Below, piece by piece: positions 1 to 7,454 of a stretch of DNA of 34,301 nucleotides. Position 1 is the first letter of the stretch. Every line of letters starts with the position of its first letter. The position numbers were made by a program, and so were the translations under genes. This DNA is from an uncultured Lachnospiraceae bacterium (GTDB lineage: Bacteria > Bacillota > Clostridia > Lachnospirales > Lachnospiraceae). The notes beneath the pieces are model-generated. The model was not told the DNA's origin. It made no database searches and saw nothing but the letters and a program-made list of their open reading frames with translations. The stretch is taken from the NCBI GenBank assembly GCA_951800145.1, contig CATOJE010000036.1, positions 1-34,301 on the forward strand, read 5' to 3'.

Positions 1-130
1 ATGTCAATACATGACTTTGGGACCCGAAAAAACATGAAAAAGCAGCCCGATAGGGCGGATTTTGAATGTTTTTAGGATTGCGAGAGCATGAAATGCGGAG
101 CTGGGGATATCTTAGGAAGGAGACCATAGA

Positions 131-886
131 ATGACGGTGTATGTATGTGAGGATTCCTTTGACGGGATTTTGTGCGGAGTATATGATGCGTGGATGAGCC
201 AAAAGGGCCATAACCAGGTGCGCCTGGAAATCGACGGGACAGGAGATATGGAGCTGTTTTGCCAGTATGTTCCGGTATCTGTGACGCCGGAAAAGACAGA
301 GAAGGTGATCACCTCCATCCGCCGGAAGATATCAGAGCGGGTATATAAGAAGGTATACACCGCCTCCCTGAGCCAGGAGCCGGGAAGGGCGGATATTATT
401 TACCGGTTCCTGATAGACGGATTCCGATACGGGGAAGGGATTCTGGCCATGCTCCAGCTTCCCTCTGTATTTGAGCTATTCCGTCTGTGCAGGTTTGTGT
501 TAAATGAAAGCCATCTGCTGAAAGAGTTTGTCCGGTTTTCCAGAACCGGGGAGGGGCTTTTGATCAGCCGTATTGGCCCGAAGAATGACGTGCTTCCCAT
601 GCTGGCAGTCCATTTCGCGGATCGGCTTCCCTCAGAGAACTGGATGATTTATGATGAAAACCGGGAGCGGGCTGTCCTCCACCCGGCAGATGGGGAGTGG
701 TTCTTCCTGCGCGCAGATGATAAGGAATGGAGGACGGCACTGGACTGGAAGACAGATGAAGAGGAGTATCGTTCCATGTGGAAGATGTTCTGCCAGACCA
801 TCGCCATTCCGGAGCGGAAGAATTATGTGTGCCAGAGGAACCACCTTCCGCTGCGGTACCGGCCATATATGACAGAATTTCAGTAG
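131..886 (+). CDS. TIGR03915-type putative DNA repair/metabolism protein (DUF4130)
   Basis: This 251-residue protein matches the pattern of the TIGR03915/DUF4130 family, which is usually encoded beside a radical-SAM protein (TIGR03916) and is thought to act in DNA repair or modification. The biochemical role is not established. Visible family features are the opening YVCEDSFDGILCGVYDAW, the central YRFLIDGFRYG and LLKEFVRFSRTGEGLL segments, the HFADRLPSENWMIYDENR block, and the C-terminal RYRPYMTEFQ. The start is supported by AAGGAG at 117-122, eight bases before the ATG. Length is normal and no frame damage is seen. The radical-SAM partner, if present, would lie upstream of the window; the first 130 bases hold no gene I can assign. 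Confidence 0.85.
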   Translation: MTVYVCEDSFDGILCGVYDAWMSQKGHNQVRLEIDGTGDMELFCQYVPVSVTPEKTEKVITSIRRKISERVYKKVYTASLSQEPGRADIIYRFLIDGFRYGEGILAMLQLPSVFELFRLCRFVLNESHLLKEFVRFSRTGEGLLISRIGPKNDVLPMLAVHFADRLPSENWMIYDENRERAVLHPADGEWFFLRADDKEWRTALDWKTDEEEYRSMWKMFCQTIAIPERKNYVCQRNHLPLRYRPYMTEFQ

Positions 887-888
887 TG

Positions 889-921
889 TTTCATGCCGAA
901 TGTGAAATTTTATGCTATAAT
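889..921 (+). promoter_or_regulatory. Promoter of the alpha/beta hydrolase, extended -10
   Basis: TATAAT at 916-921 is preceded by TG at 913-914 with one intervening base, an extended -10 element. The -35 region (TTTCAT at about 889-894) is weak, as is common with extended -10 promoters. It lies just after the stop of the preceding gene and about 70 bases before the hydrolase start. Confidence 0.55.
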
Positions 922-995
922 TTAGGGAATACTTCTATTTTAGCGGAAAGCAGTACATTTATATCCGCAAATCTGGAACGATTCAGGAGGGCATG

Positions 996-1958
996 ATGAT
1001 AAGGAAGGAAACATTTCATCTTCCATCCAGCAATGGAAGATCGAAGCTGCACGGGGTGCTCTGGAGGCCGGAGGGGGAGGTAAGGATGGTACTTCAGATC
1101 TCCCATGGAATGATTGAGCACATGGGATATTATGAAGCATTTGCAAGCTGGCTTGCGGAGCATGGCGTCGCAGTAGCCGGGCATGATCATCTGGGCCATG
1201 GCCAGACGGTGTCCGGGCCGGAGGAGTTTGGATTCTTTGGGGAGAAGGAGGGCTATCGCTTTCTCATCAAGGATCTTCACCGGGTGAGAACTTGTCTGGA
1301 GTCCAGGTTCCCCGGGATTCCCTATTTTTTAATGGGGCATAGTATGGGCTCCTTTATGGTGAGGAGATATCTCACTGCATTTGGCGACGGCCTGACAGGG
1401 GCGATTCTCATGGGAACCGGGAATCAGCCTGGATACCAGGTCTGGGCAGGCTTAGTGGTTGCCCAGGTATGCTCGGCAGCTTTGGGTGCGGATTACCGCA
1501 GCAGGCTGGCTCAGAGCCTGTTCCGCCGGGTGATGAACCAAAGATGTCTTCCCACTCGCACTGCCATGGACTGGCTTTCCACAGATGAAGAGCAGGTGGA
1601 TCGGTATATGGAGGATCCGGCCTGCAGCTTTCTCTTTACCTGCTCCGGCTACCGGGATCTGCTCCGCATGGTTTCTGATTCTGAGAGTGCCAGGCTGAAG
1701 AAGCGGATCCCTGCCGGCCTGCCTCTTCTGTTTATATCCGGAACAGAGGATCCAGTAGGCGGCTATGGGAAGGGGGTAAGACGGGCGTATGCAGCGTATC
1801 AAAAGGCCGGGCTTAAGAAGACAGAATTGATTTTATACCCAGGCTGCCGCCATGAGCTGGTGATCGAGAAAAACCGGCTTCAGGCAGCAGAGGATATTTA
1901 TCATTGGATGAAGGGAGCAGCAGAGAATAGCCGGAAGGACAAGGCTGTATTGCCATAA
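996..1958 (+). CDS. Alpha/beta hydrolase (monoacylglycerol lipase / lysophospholipase-like, Hydrolase_4)
   Basis: A serine hydrolase of the lysophospholipase/monoglyceride lipase group, probably cytosolic because there is no signal peptide. The nucleophile elbow GHSMGS is visible with the serine near residue 116. The early GHDHLGHG motif, the SGTEDPVGG segment holding the likely acid residue, and the CRHE segment holding the likely catalytic histidine occur in the expected order. Two adjacent ATGs exist at 993 and 996. AGGAGG at 985-990 is only two bases from the first and five from the second, so 996 is preferred. The gene has its own promoter and a downstream hairpin, so it appears monocistronic. 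Substrate cannot be told from the sequence; an esterase acting on acylglycerols or other short acyl esters is the family expectation. Confidence 0.85.
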   Translation: MIRKETFHLPSSNGRSKLHGVLWRPEGEVRMVLQISHGMIEHMGYYEAFASWLAEHGVAVAGHDHLGHGQTVSGPEEFGFFGEKEGYRFLIKDLHRVRTCLESRFPGIPYFLMGHSMGSFMVRRYLTAFGDGLTGAILMGTGNQPGYQVWAGLVVAQVCSAALGADYRSRLAQSLFRRVMNQRCLPTRTAMDWLSTDEEQVDRYMEDPACSFLFTCSGYRDLLRMVSDSESARLKKRIPAGLPLLFISGTEDPVGGYGKGVRRAYAAYQKAGLKKTELILYPGCRHELVIEKNRLQAAEDIYHWMKGAAENSRKDKAVLP

Positions 1959-2032
1959 ATGGCATGCGATTGCAATCCGAGGCACGCGGACAAGCCATTG
2001 GGCTGCAACTGAACAGGTGGAAAATTTTTGAA

Positions 2033-2068
2033 AAAATAACGCAAACTACTTGCAGTTTGCGTTATTTT
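2033..2068 (+). terminator. Perfect 14-bp hairpin after the hydrolase, overlapping the comM promoter
   Basis: AAAATAACGCAAAC (2033-2046) pairs perfectly with 2055-2068 around an 8-base loop. The right arm ends in TTTT, so it may terminate hydrolase transcripts. Because the arms are palindromic and the right arm lies in the spacer of the next promoter (2050-2078), it could equally be an operator. It is not GC-rich, so terminator strength is uncertain. Confidence 0.55.
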
Positions 2069-2078
2069 CATGTATAAT
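2050..2078 (+). promoter_or_regulatory. Candidate promoter of comM-dprA-topA
   Basis: TATAAT at 2073-2078 lies 17 bases after TTGCAG at 2050-2055. The -10 is a perfect match and the -35 matches at the first three positions. The predicted start is near 2085, giving a comM leader of about 165 bases that contains the whole 7-bp repeat array. Confidence 0.55.
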
Positions 2079-2123
2079 AAAGGTAATGGAAATAATTGGA
2101 AAAACAGTATAAAATTTGGAAAT

Positions 2124-2221
2124 AGCAGTGAGCAGTGAGCAGTGAGCAGTGAGCAGTGAGCAGTGAGCAGTGAGCAGTGAGCAGTGAGCAGTGAGCAGTG
2201 AGCAGTGAGCAGTGAGCAGTG
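2124..2221 (+). repeat. Tandem 7-bp repeat AGCAGTG, 14 perfect copies
   Basis: Fourteen consecutive identical AGCAGTG units occupy 98 bases between the candidate promoter and the comM ribosome site. Each copy contains GTG and TGA, and 7 is not a multiple of 3, so any reading frame through the array meets TGA except from the last copies, which run out through TGG. The array is therefore not coding. Such perfect short repeats change copy number by slippage and would alter leader length here. Confidence 0.97.
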
Positions 2222-2249
2222 GATGCTGCCAGCTGAAAGTGAGGGCGGG

Positions 2250-3863
2250 ATGTTTCAGAAGATTAACAGCGCAGGATTATGGGGAATCGACGGGATGCTT
2301 GTTTCGGTGGAAGCGGATGTCCACGACGGACTCCCGGGATTTATTATGACAGGGAATCTTTCCCGGGAGACCAGGGAAGCTCAGGAGCGGGTGCGGACCG
2401 CGTTAAAGAATGGGGGCTTCCGCCTTGGCCCGAAGAAGATCACCATTAATCTTTCCCCGGCGGATATCCGGAAGGAGGGCACCACCTATGATCTGGCGAT
2501 GGCAGCGGCTGTGCTGGGAGCCTTTGGGATATTAGAGGCGTCCTGCCTGAGGGATGGGATGGTTGTCGGGGAATTAGGGTTAAATGGGGAGGTAAAGCCG
2601 GTTCGTGGGATGCTGTCCCTGGTGTCAGCGGCAAAGGAGGCCGGGCTGAAGCGCTGCTTCCTCCCCAAGGATAATGCGATGGAGGGCAGCGCTATCCAGG
2701 GGATGGAGATCATCCCAGTAGAAAGCATTCAGGAATTTGCCCATATGCTCATGAATCCGGGGAGTATCCAGGGATTTTTCGGCCAGGCCTGGGAGGATTT
2801 AGAGGAGAAGGCCTGGGATGCTTACGATGTGGACTTTACTGACCTGAATGGACAGGCAGTCCTGCGCCGGGCCACAGAGGTGGCAGTGGCCGGCCGGCAC
2901 AATATTCTCTACATCGGCCCGGCTGGTTCGGGGAAGACCATGGCGGCCAGAAGGATCCCCACCATCCTGCCGGCCCTGAGCCAGGAGGAGAGCCTGGAGA
3001 TTTCAAAGATTTACAGCATATGCGGTCTGCTCCCTAAGGATACGCCTCTCATTACCAGGCGGCCCTTCCGCAGCCCCCACCACACCATCACTCCGACTGC
3101 ATTAACCGGAGGCGGTGCCGTGCCCAAGCCGGGGGAGATATCCTTAGCCTCTGGCGGTGTACTGTTTTTAGATGAGCTTCCGGAATTTGCAGCCAAATCC
3201 ATCGAGATCCTGCGTCAGCCTCTGGAGGATCGGCTGGTAACGGTTTCCAGAATCTATGGATCCTACGTATTTCCGGCGAATGTAATGGTGTCGGCTGCTA
3301 TGAATCCATGCCCCTGCGGCTTTTATCCTGACCGAAGCCGGTGCCGCTGCAGTACCCGGCAGATCAAGCAGTATATCGGCAGGATATCAAAGCCGATTCT
3401 GGATCGGATGGATGTAACCGTGGAGGCCGCCCCGGTAACCTACCAGGAGTTCCGCCAGCATGGGAGGAATGAGAGCTCCGCGGCTATCCGCAGCCGTGTG
3501 ATGGAGGCGCGCCGGATACAGGCCGCCCGGTTCGCAGGGGGTGTGGCGTGGACGGAAGGAGATTCCTGCTCTGGAAATTTTGGGAAGGAAATGGAAGGGA
3601 AGGGCAGCAGAAAGGGACGGCACGTCCGCTTTAACGGGGAGATGGGTGTGAAGGAGATCGAAGCCTTCTGCCGATTACAGCCGGAGGAGGAGGCTTATTT
3701 AGAGCAGATCTATCAGAAAATGAATATCAGTGTCAGAGGCTGCCACAAGATTTTAAAGGTAGCCAGGACCATCGCAGACTTAGCCGGGGAGGAGGAGATT
3801 CACAAGGCGCATCTTTGTGAGGCGGTGAGCTACCGCTCTCTGGAGGAAAAGTACTGGGGATAG
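2250..3863 (+). CDS. comM: ComM-like Mg-chelatase-family AAA+ ATPase
   Basis: A 537-residue YifB/ComM family ATPase. In naturally transformable bacteria ComM is a helicase that extends branch migration of incoming single-stranded DNA during recombination; in Clostridia the role is inferred by homology. Visible features: an N-terminal Lon-C-like domain (GLPGFIMTGN and NLSPADIRKEGTTYDLAMA, residues 28-86), Walker A GPAGSGKT at 223-230, Walker B GGVLFLDELPEF, the Cys-rich MNPCPCGFYPD loop, and a C-terminal Mg_chelatase_C segment. The open frame extends upstream to a GTG at 2205 inside the repeat array, but family members begin at the MF(Q/S)K..SA motif and GAGGGCGGG directly precedes ATG 2250, so 2250 is chosen. 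It lies ten bases ahead of dprA and is evidently co-transcribed with it. Confidence 0.92.
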   Translation: MFQKINSAGLWGIDGMLVSVEADVHDGLPGFIMTGNLSRETREAQERVRTALKNGGFRLGPKKITINLSPADIRKEGTTYDLAMAAAVLGAFGILEASCLRDGMVVGELGLNGEVKPVRGMLSLVSAAKEAGLKRCFLPKDNAMEGSAIQGMEIIPVESIQEFAHMLMNPGSIQGFFGQAWEDLEEKAWDAYDVDFTDLNGQAVLRRATEVAVAGRHNILYIGPAGSGKTMAARRIPTILPALSQEESLEISKIYSICGLLPKDTPLITRRPFRSPHHTITPTALTGGGAVPKPGEISLASGGVLFLDELPEFAAKSIEILRQPLEDRLVTVSRIYGSYVFPANVMVSAAMNPCPCGFYPDRSRCRCSTRQIKQYIGRISKPILDRMDVTVEAAPVTYQEFRQHGRNESSAAIRSRVMEARRIQAARFAGGVAWTEGDSCSGNFGKEMEGKGSRKGRHVRFNGEMGVKEIEAFCRLQPEEEAYLEQIYQKMNISVRGCHKILKVARTIADLAGEEEIHKAHLCEAVSYRSLEEKYWG

Positions 3864-3873
3864 GAGGGGAAGC

Positions 3874-4983
3874 ATGAGCAGGGAAGCCCAGGAGGAAAAT
3901 GAGGTGATCTACTGGCTTTGCCAGTTCCCGTTCCTTGGCCCGGCGACGATCCGGAGGATGAGGGAGCACGCCGGAAGCTTTCGGGGGATATATAATATAG
4001 AAGGAATGGAGTGGGCCATGTGGGGCGTGTTAAAGGAAGGGGAGGGGGAGTGGTTTCAGCGGGCGAAAAAGGATTTCCAAAAAGTTTTGCAGGAGTATCA
4101 TAGTTTGGAAGCAAGGGGAATAAAGTTTATTACCTGCTTGGACCAGGAGTACCCCAGGCGTCTTAAACCTCTGCCAGACGCCCCTACGGCCCTTTTTGTC
4201 AGGGGAGGGCTTCCCAGGGAGGATCAGCCTTCCCTCGGGATCATCGGCTCCAGGAATGCCACACAGTACGGCCTGGAAGTGGCCAGGTATTTTGGAAAGG
4301 AGCTTGCCAGAAATGGGGTGCAGATTATCAGCGGGCTGGCAGCCGGAGTGGACGGCGCGGGGCAGACAGGGGCGCTGGAGGGAGGGGGCTGTACCTATGG
4401 CATCCTGGGCTGCGGGATCAATATCTGCTATCCCAGGGAAAACTACGGATTATTCGAACGGGTGGTGAAATCCGGAGGGATTATCACGGAATTCTGCCTG
4501 GGAGAACCGCCCAGAGCCAGGAACTTCCCCATCCGCAATCGGATCATCAGCGGGTTATCGGACGGGATTTTCGTGGCGGAGGCCAGAGAGAGGAGCGGAT
4601 CTCTGATCACCGTAGGGCTTGCCCTGGAGCAGGGCAAGGATGTGTTCGCCCTGCCGGGAAGGATCACAGATCCGGGAAGCCGGGGCTGTAATCAGCTGAT
4701 TCAGACGGGAGCGTCGCTGGTGAATGGCCCGGGGGACATATTGGAATTTTTTAGCATAAAATTCGAGAAAAAATTAAGTCTTCATGAAAAAAGTGAGAAG
4801 GGACTTGCAAAGAAGGAAAAAATGTTGTATAGTTTCATCGATTTACAGCCGAAGCACCTGGAAGATATTGTAAATCAAAGTGGATTGCCCTTAAGCGAGT
4901 GTATGATGATTCTGCTGGAGCTGGAGCTTAGCGGACTGATTCAGTGCACAGGGGGAAATTATTATGGCAGAAAGCTTTCCTAA
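3874..4983 (+). CDS. dprA: DNA processing protein DprA
   Basis: A 369-residue DprA/Smf protein, which binds incoming single-stranded DNA and loads RecA during transformation. The Rossmann-like core shows GIIGSRNATQYG, the conserved ISGLAAGVDGAG, the LGCGINICYPREN segment, PIRNRIISGLSD and the SGSLITVGLALEQGKDVFALPG motif. A short N-terminal helix-hairpin-like part and a C-terminal winged-helix-like domain (about 305-365) flank it. AGGAGGGG lies just before the ATG. Ten bases separate it from comM and nine from topA, so the three form one operon, the usual Firmicutes order. No damage is seen. Confidence 0.95.
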   Translation: MSREAQEENEVIYWLCQFPFLGPATIRRMREHAGSFRGIYNIEGMEWAMWGVLKEGEGEWFQRAKKDFQKVLQEYHSLEARGIKFITCLDQEYPRRLKPLPDAPTALFVRGGLPREDQPSLGIIGSRNATQYGLEVARYFGKELARNGVQIISGLAAGVDGAGQTGALEGGGCTYGILGCGINICYPRENYGLFERVVKSGGIITEFCLGEPPRARNFPIRNRIISGLSDGIFVAEARERSGSLITVGLALEQGKDVFALPGRITDPGSRGCNQLIQTGASLVNGPGDILEFFSIKFEKKLSLHEKSEKGLAKKEKMLYSFIDLQPKHLEDIVNQSGLPLSECMMILLELELSGLIQCTGGNYYGRKLS

Positions 4984-4992
4984 GGAGTCATT

Positions 4993-7065
4993 ATGGCAAA
5001 CAGTTTAGTGATTGTGGAGTCACCAGCTAAGGTGAAGACGATTAAAAAATTTTTAGGCGCGAATTACGAGGTGGACGCCTCTAACGGGCATGTGAGAGAT
5101 ATGCCCAAAAGCCAGCTGGGATTTGACGCTGAGAATAACTTTGAACCAAAGTATATTACCATCCGCGGCAAGGGAGATATCCTGGCAAAGCTGCGCAAGG
5201 AGGTAAAGAAGGCGGATAAGATCTATCTGGCCACGGACCCGGACCGGGAGGGAGAGGCGATCTCCTGGCATTTGATGAAGGCGCTAAAGCTGGATGAAGT
5301 AAAGGATAAGCAGGTATATCGGATCAGCTTTAATGAAATCACGAAAAACGCGGTGAAAAATTCCATTAAAAACCCCCGTGAGATCGATATGGATCTGGTC
5401 AATGCACAGCAGGCCAGGCGAATGTTGGATCGGATGGTAGGGTATCGCATCAGCCCCCTGCTGTGGGCAAAGGTGAAGCGGGGCTTAAGCGCCGGACGGG
5501 TACAGTCTGTGGCTCTCCGCATGATCTGTGACCGGGAGGATGAGATCAATGCCTTTATTCCGGAGGAATACTGGACCTTAGAGGCGGATCTTACCTTGGA
5601 GGGGTTAAAAAAGCCATTTACAGCTAAGTTTTACGGCACGAAGAAGGGGAAGCTTTCCATCTCCAATAAAGAAGAGCTGAATCAGATTCAGCAGGGCCTG
5701 GAAGGACGGCCCTATGTGGTGGAGGAGGTAAAGCATGGGGAGAGAACGAAGAAGGCGCCCATTCCCTTTACCACCAGCACCCTGCAGCAGGAGGCGTCCA
5801 AGGTCTTAAACTTCTCCACCCAGAAAACCATGCGTCTGGCACAGCAGCTGTATGAAGGGGTGGATGTGAAGGGACATGGGACCGTAGGCCTTATTACTTA
5901 CCTGCGTACAGATTCAACCAGGATTGCAGAGGAGGCCCACACAGCGGCCAGGGCCTATATTGAGGAGAATTTTGGCCAGGCCTATGTGGCAAAGGAAGAA
6001 AGCGGAAAGAAGGCAGGAGGCAAGATACAGGACGCCCACGAGGCGATCCGTCCCACCAATATAGCTCTGACGCCGGCAGCTGTGAAGGATTCCCTGGCCA
6101 GGGACTTATTCCGGCTGTACCAGCTGATCTGGAAGCGTTTTACTGCCAGCCGGATGGAGCAGGCGGTATATGAAACCACCTCTGTGAAGGTAAGCGCCGG
6201 GGAGTACCTTTTTACCCTGACCGCTTCCAAGCTGGCCTTTGAAGGATTTATGACGGTCTATGTTCAGGATGAGGAGAAGGAAGAGGAGGGCCGCCCATTA
6301 GGAAAGCTGGAGAAGGGGATGGAGCTTAAGCTGGAGGAGCTGAGAGAGGCGCAGCATTTTACGCAGCCCCCGGCCCATTACACAGAGGCATCCCTGGTGA
6401 AGTCCCTGGAGGAGCAGGGCATCGGCCGTCCCAGCACCTACGCCCCCACCATCACCACCATTCTGGCCAGGCGGTATGTTACAAAGGAGAATAAAAATCT
6501 TTATGTAACCGAGCTGGGGGAGGTGGTGAACCGGATGATGAAGCAGTGCTTTTCCAGCATTGTTGACAAGGATTTCACGGCAAATCTGGAATTTCTTCTG
6601 GATAAGGTGGGAGACGGGACCGTGGACTGGAAGACTGTGGTGAGCAATTTCTACCCGGATTTAGAGGAAGCGGTGTCCAAGGCAGAGGAGGAGCTGGAAT
6701 CTGTGACCATTGCAGATGAGGTGACGGATGAATTATGCGAGCTGTGCGGCCGGAACCTGGTGATTAAATATGGCCCTCACGGGAAATTCCTGGCATGCCC
6801 TGGATTTCCGGAATGCAAGAACACAAAGCCTTATCTGGAAAAAATTGGAGTGCCCTGCCCCAAGTGCGGGAAGGAGCTGGTGATCAAAAAGACGAAAAAG
6901 GGAAGACGCTATTACGGATGCGAGAACAACCCAGAGTGCGACTTTATGTCCTGGCAGAAGCCTTCCAAGGAGAAATGCCCGGAATGCGGCTCCTATATGG
7001 TGGAAAAGGGCAATAAGCTGCTGTGTGCCAATGAGCAGTGCGGCCACAGCATGGAAAAGGATTGA
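4993..7065 (+). CDS. topA: DNA topoisomerase I (type IA)
   Basis: A 690-residue type IA topoisomerase that relaxes negative supercoils. The TOPRIM domain opens with LVIVESPAKVKTIKKFLG and contains the acidic TDPDREGEAISWH motif. The active-site tyrosine lies in the TYLRTDSTRIA segment near residue 305. The IQDAHEAIRPT and EEQGIGRPSTYAP motifs follow. The C-terminus has three CxxC-type zinc ribbons: CELCG...CPGFPEC, CPKCG...CENNPEC and CPECG...CANEQCG. AAGGAG at about 4981 supports the start. It closes the comM-dprA-topA operon. A strong promoter for downstream sequence begins inside its last codons. Essential housekeeping gene, intact. Confidence 0.98.
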   Translation: MANSLVIVESPAKVKTIKKFLGANYEVDASNGHVRDMPKSQLGFDAENNFEPKYITIRGKGDILAKLRKEVKKADKIYLATDPDREGEAISWHLMKALKLDEVKDKQVYRISFNEITKNAVKNSIKNPREIDMDLVNAQQARRMLDRMVGYRISPLLWAKVKRGLSAGRVQSVALRMICDREDEINAFIPEEYWTLEADLTLEGLKKPFTAKFYGTKKGKLSISNKEELNQIQQGLEGRPYVVEEVKHGERTKKAPIPFTTSTLQQEASKVLNFSTQKTMRLAQQLYEGVDVKGHGTVGLITYLRTDSTRIAEEAHTAARAYIEENFGQAYVAKEESGKKAGGKIQDAHEAIRPTNIALTPAAVKDSLARDLFRLYQLIWKRFTASRMEQAVYETTSVKVSAGEYLFTLTASKLAFEGFMTVYVQDEEKEEEGRPLGKLEKGMELKLEELREAQHFTQPPAHYTEASLVKSLEEQGIGRPSTYAPTITTILARRYVTKENKNLYVTELGEVVNRMMKQCFSSIVDKDFTANLEFLLDKVGDGTVDWKTVVSNFYPDLEEAVSKAEEELESVTIADEVTDELCELCGRNLVIKYGPHGKFLACPGFPECKNTKPYLEKIGVPCPKCGKELVIKKTKKGRRYYGCENNPECDFMSWQKPSKEKCPECGSYMVEKGNKLLCANEQCGHSMEKD

Positions 7066-7090
7066 CTTTTACCTGAAAATGTTGTACAAT
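7062..7090 (+). promoter_or_regulatory. Strong promoter at the end of topA
   Basis: TTGACT at 7062-7067 and TACAAT at 7085-7090 are spaced by exactly 17 bases. The -35 overlaps the topA stop codon. Transcription would begin near 7097 and run into the hairpin at 7208-7249, so it serves either a short RNA or the leader of the ABC operon. Confidence 0.65.
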
Positions 7091-7207
7091 GCCAAGAGCG
7101 GCAGGAAGCTGTACTAAGGATGCAGAAGCATTCACAGGATTTATTTTTATACATGGATGATACCAGGATCCAATGGTATTTTATAGAAGCGTGATATTTG
7201 TATGCTC

Positions 7208-7260
7208 AGAAAGCACACATTTCCTCAGAAGAGGACTTGGGTGCTTTCTTCATTTATTTT
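7208..7260 (+). terminator. Rho-independent terminator upstream of the ABC operon
   Basis: AGAAAGCAC (7208-7216) pairs with GTGCTTTCT (7241-7249), with an inner CCTC/GAGG helix, and is followed by a T-rich tail TTCATTTATTTTAT. It ends transcripts from topA and from the promoter at 7062-7090, unless it is a regulated attenuator. The roughly 390-base stretch between topA and the substrate-binding protein contains only this, a small hairpin at 7160-7179 (ATACCA/TGGTAT) and the structured leader described separately. Confidence 0.8.
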
Positions 7261-7299
7261 ATAGAAAAGTGTGTTTGATGGAAAAAATCCTCCGGGGAT

Positions 7300-7430
7300 T
7301 GCTGAGTGCCAGTGGCATCCGTTTAGCAACAGCCGAGGTGAAACGTAGAACGCACTCCGCGCAAAGGAAAATGGCTGCTGTGGCAGCCGTGCTCCGGCGC
7401 GGGAGTTTGGCTTGCCGGACTCTTTGTCAA
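7300..7430 (+). promoter_or_regulatory. Structured 5' leader of the ABC importer operon, riboswitch/attenuator-like, unassigned
   Basis: Several helices can be drawn: GAGTGC 7304-7309 with GCACTC 7352-7357; CGTTT 7320-7324 with AAACG 7341-7345; ACTCCGCGC 7354-7362 with GCGCGGGAGT 7397-7406 (one bulged G), enclosing GGCTGC/GCAGCC at 7373-7388. A last hairpin, GAGTTTGG 7403-7410 with CCGGACTC 7415-7422 and a short T run, shares bases 7403-7406 with the preceding stem, so the two are mutually exclusive. This is the layout of a switching leader. It does not match the cobalamin or NiCo riboswitch consensus as I know them, so no class is assigned. Confidence 0.45.
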
Positions 7431-7454
7431 ATACAGCAAGAAAGGAAACTGGAT

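Noticed and set aside
1-130. C-terminal end of a radical-SAM partner gene of the TIGR03915 protein
   Set aside because: All three plus-strand frames end in short unconvincing tails; nothing could be matched to that family.
2205-2249. A GTG start for comM inside the 7-bp repeat array
   Set aside because: The family starts at the MFQKINSA motif and a purine-rich ribosome site directly precedes ATG 2250.
7300-7430. Known cobalamin or NiCo riboswitch
   Set aside because: The conserved boxes of those classes, as I know them, are not visible; the leader is kept as unassigned.
7173-7454. A 94-residue N-terminal extension of the substrate-binding protein
   Set aside because: It would run through a clear terminator and structured leader, and the lipoprotein signal begins at ATG 7455, which has its own ribosome site.
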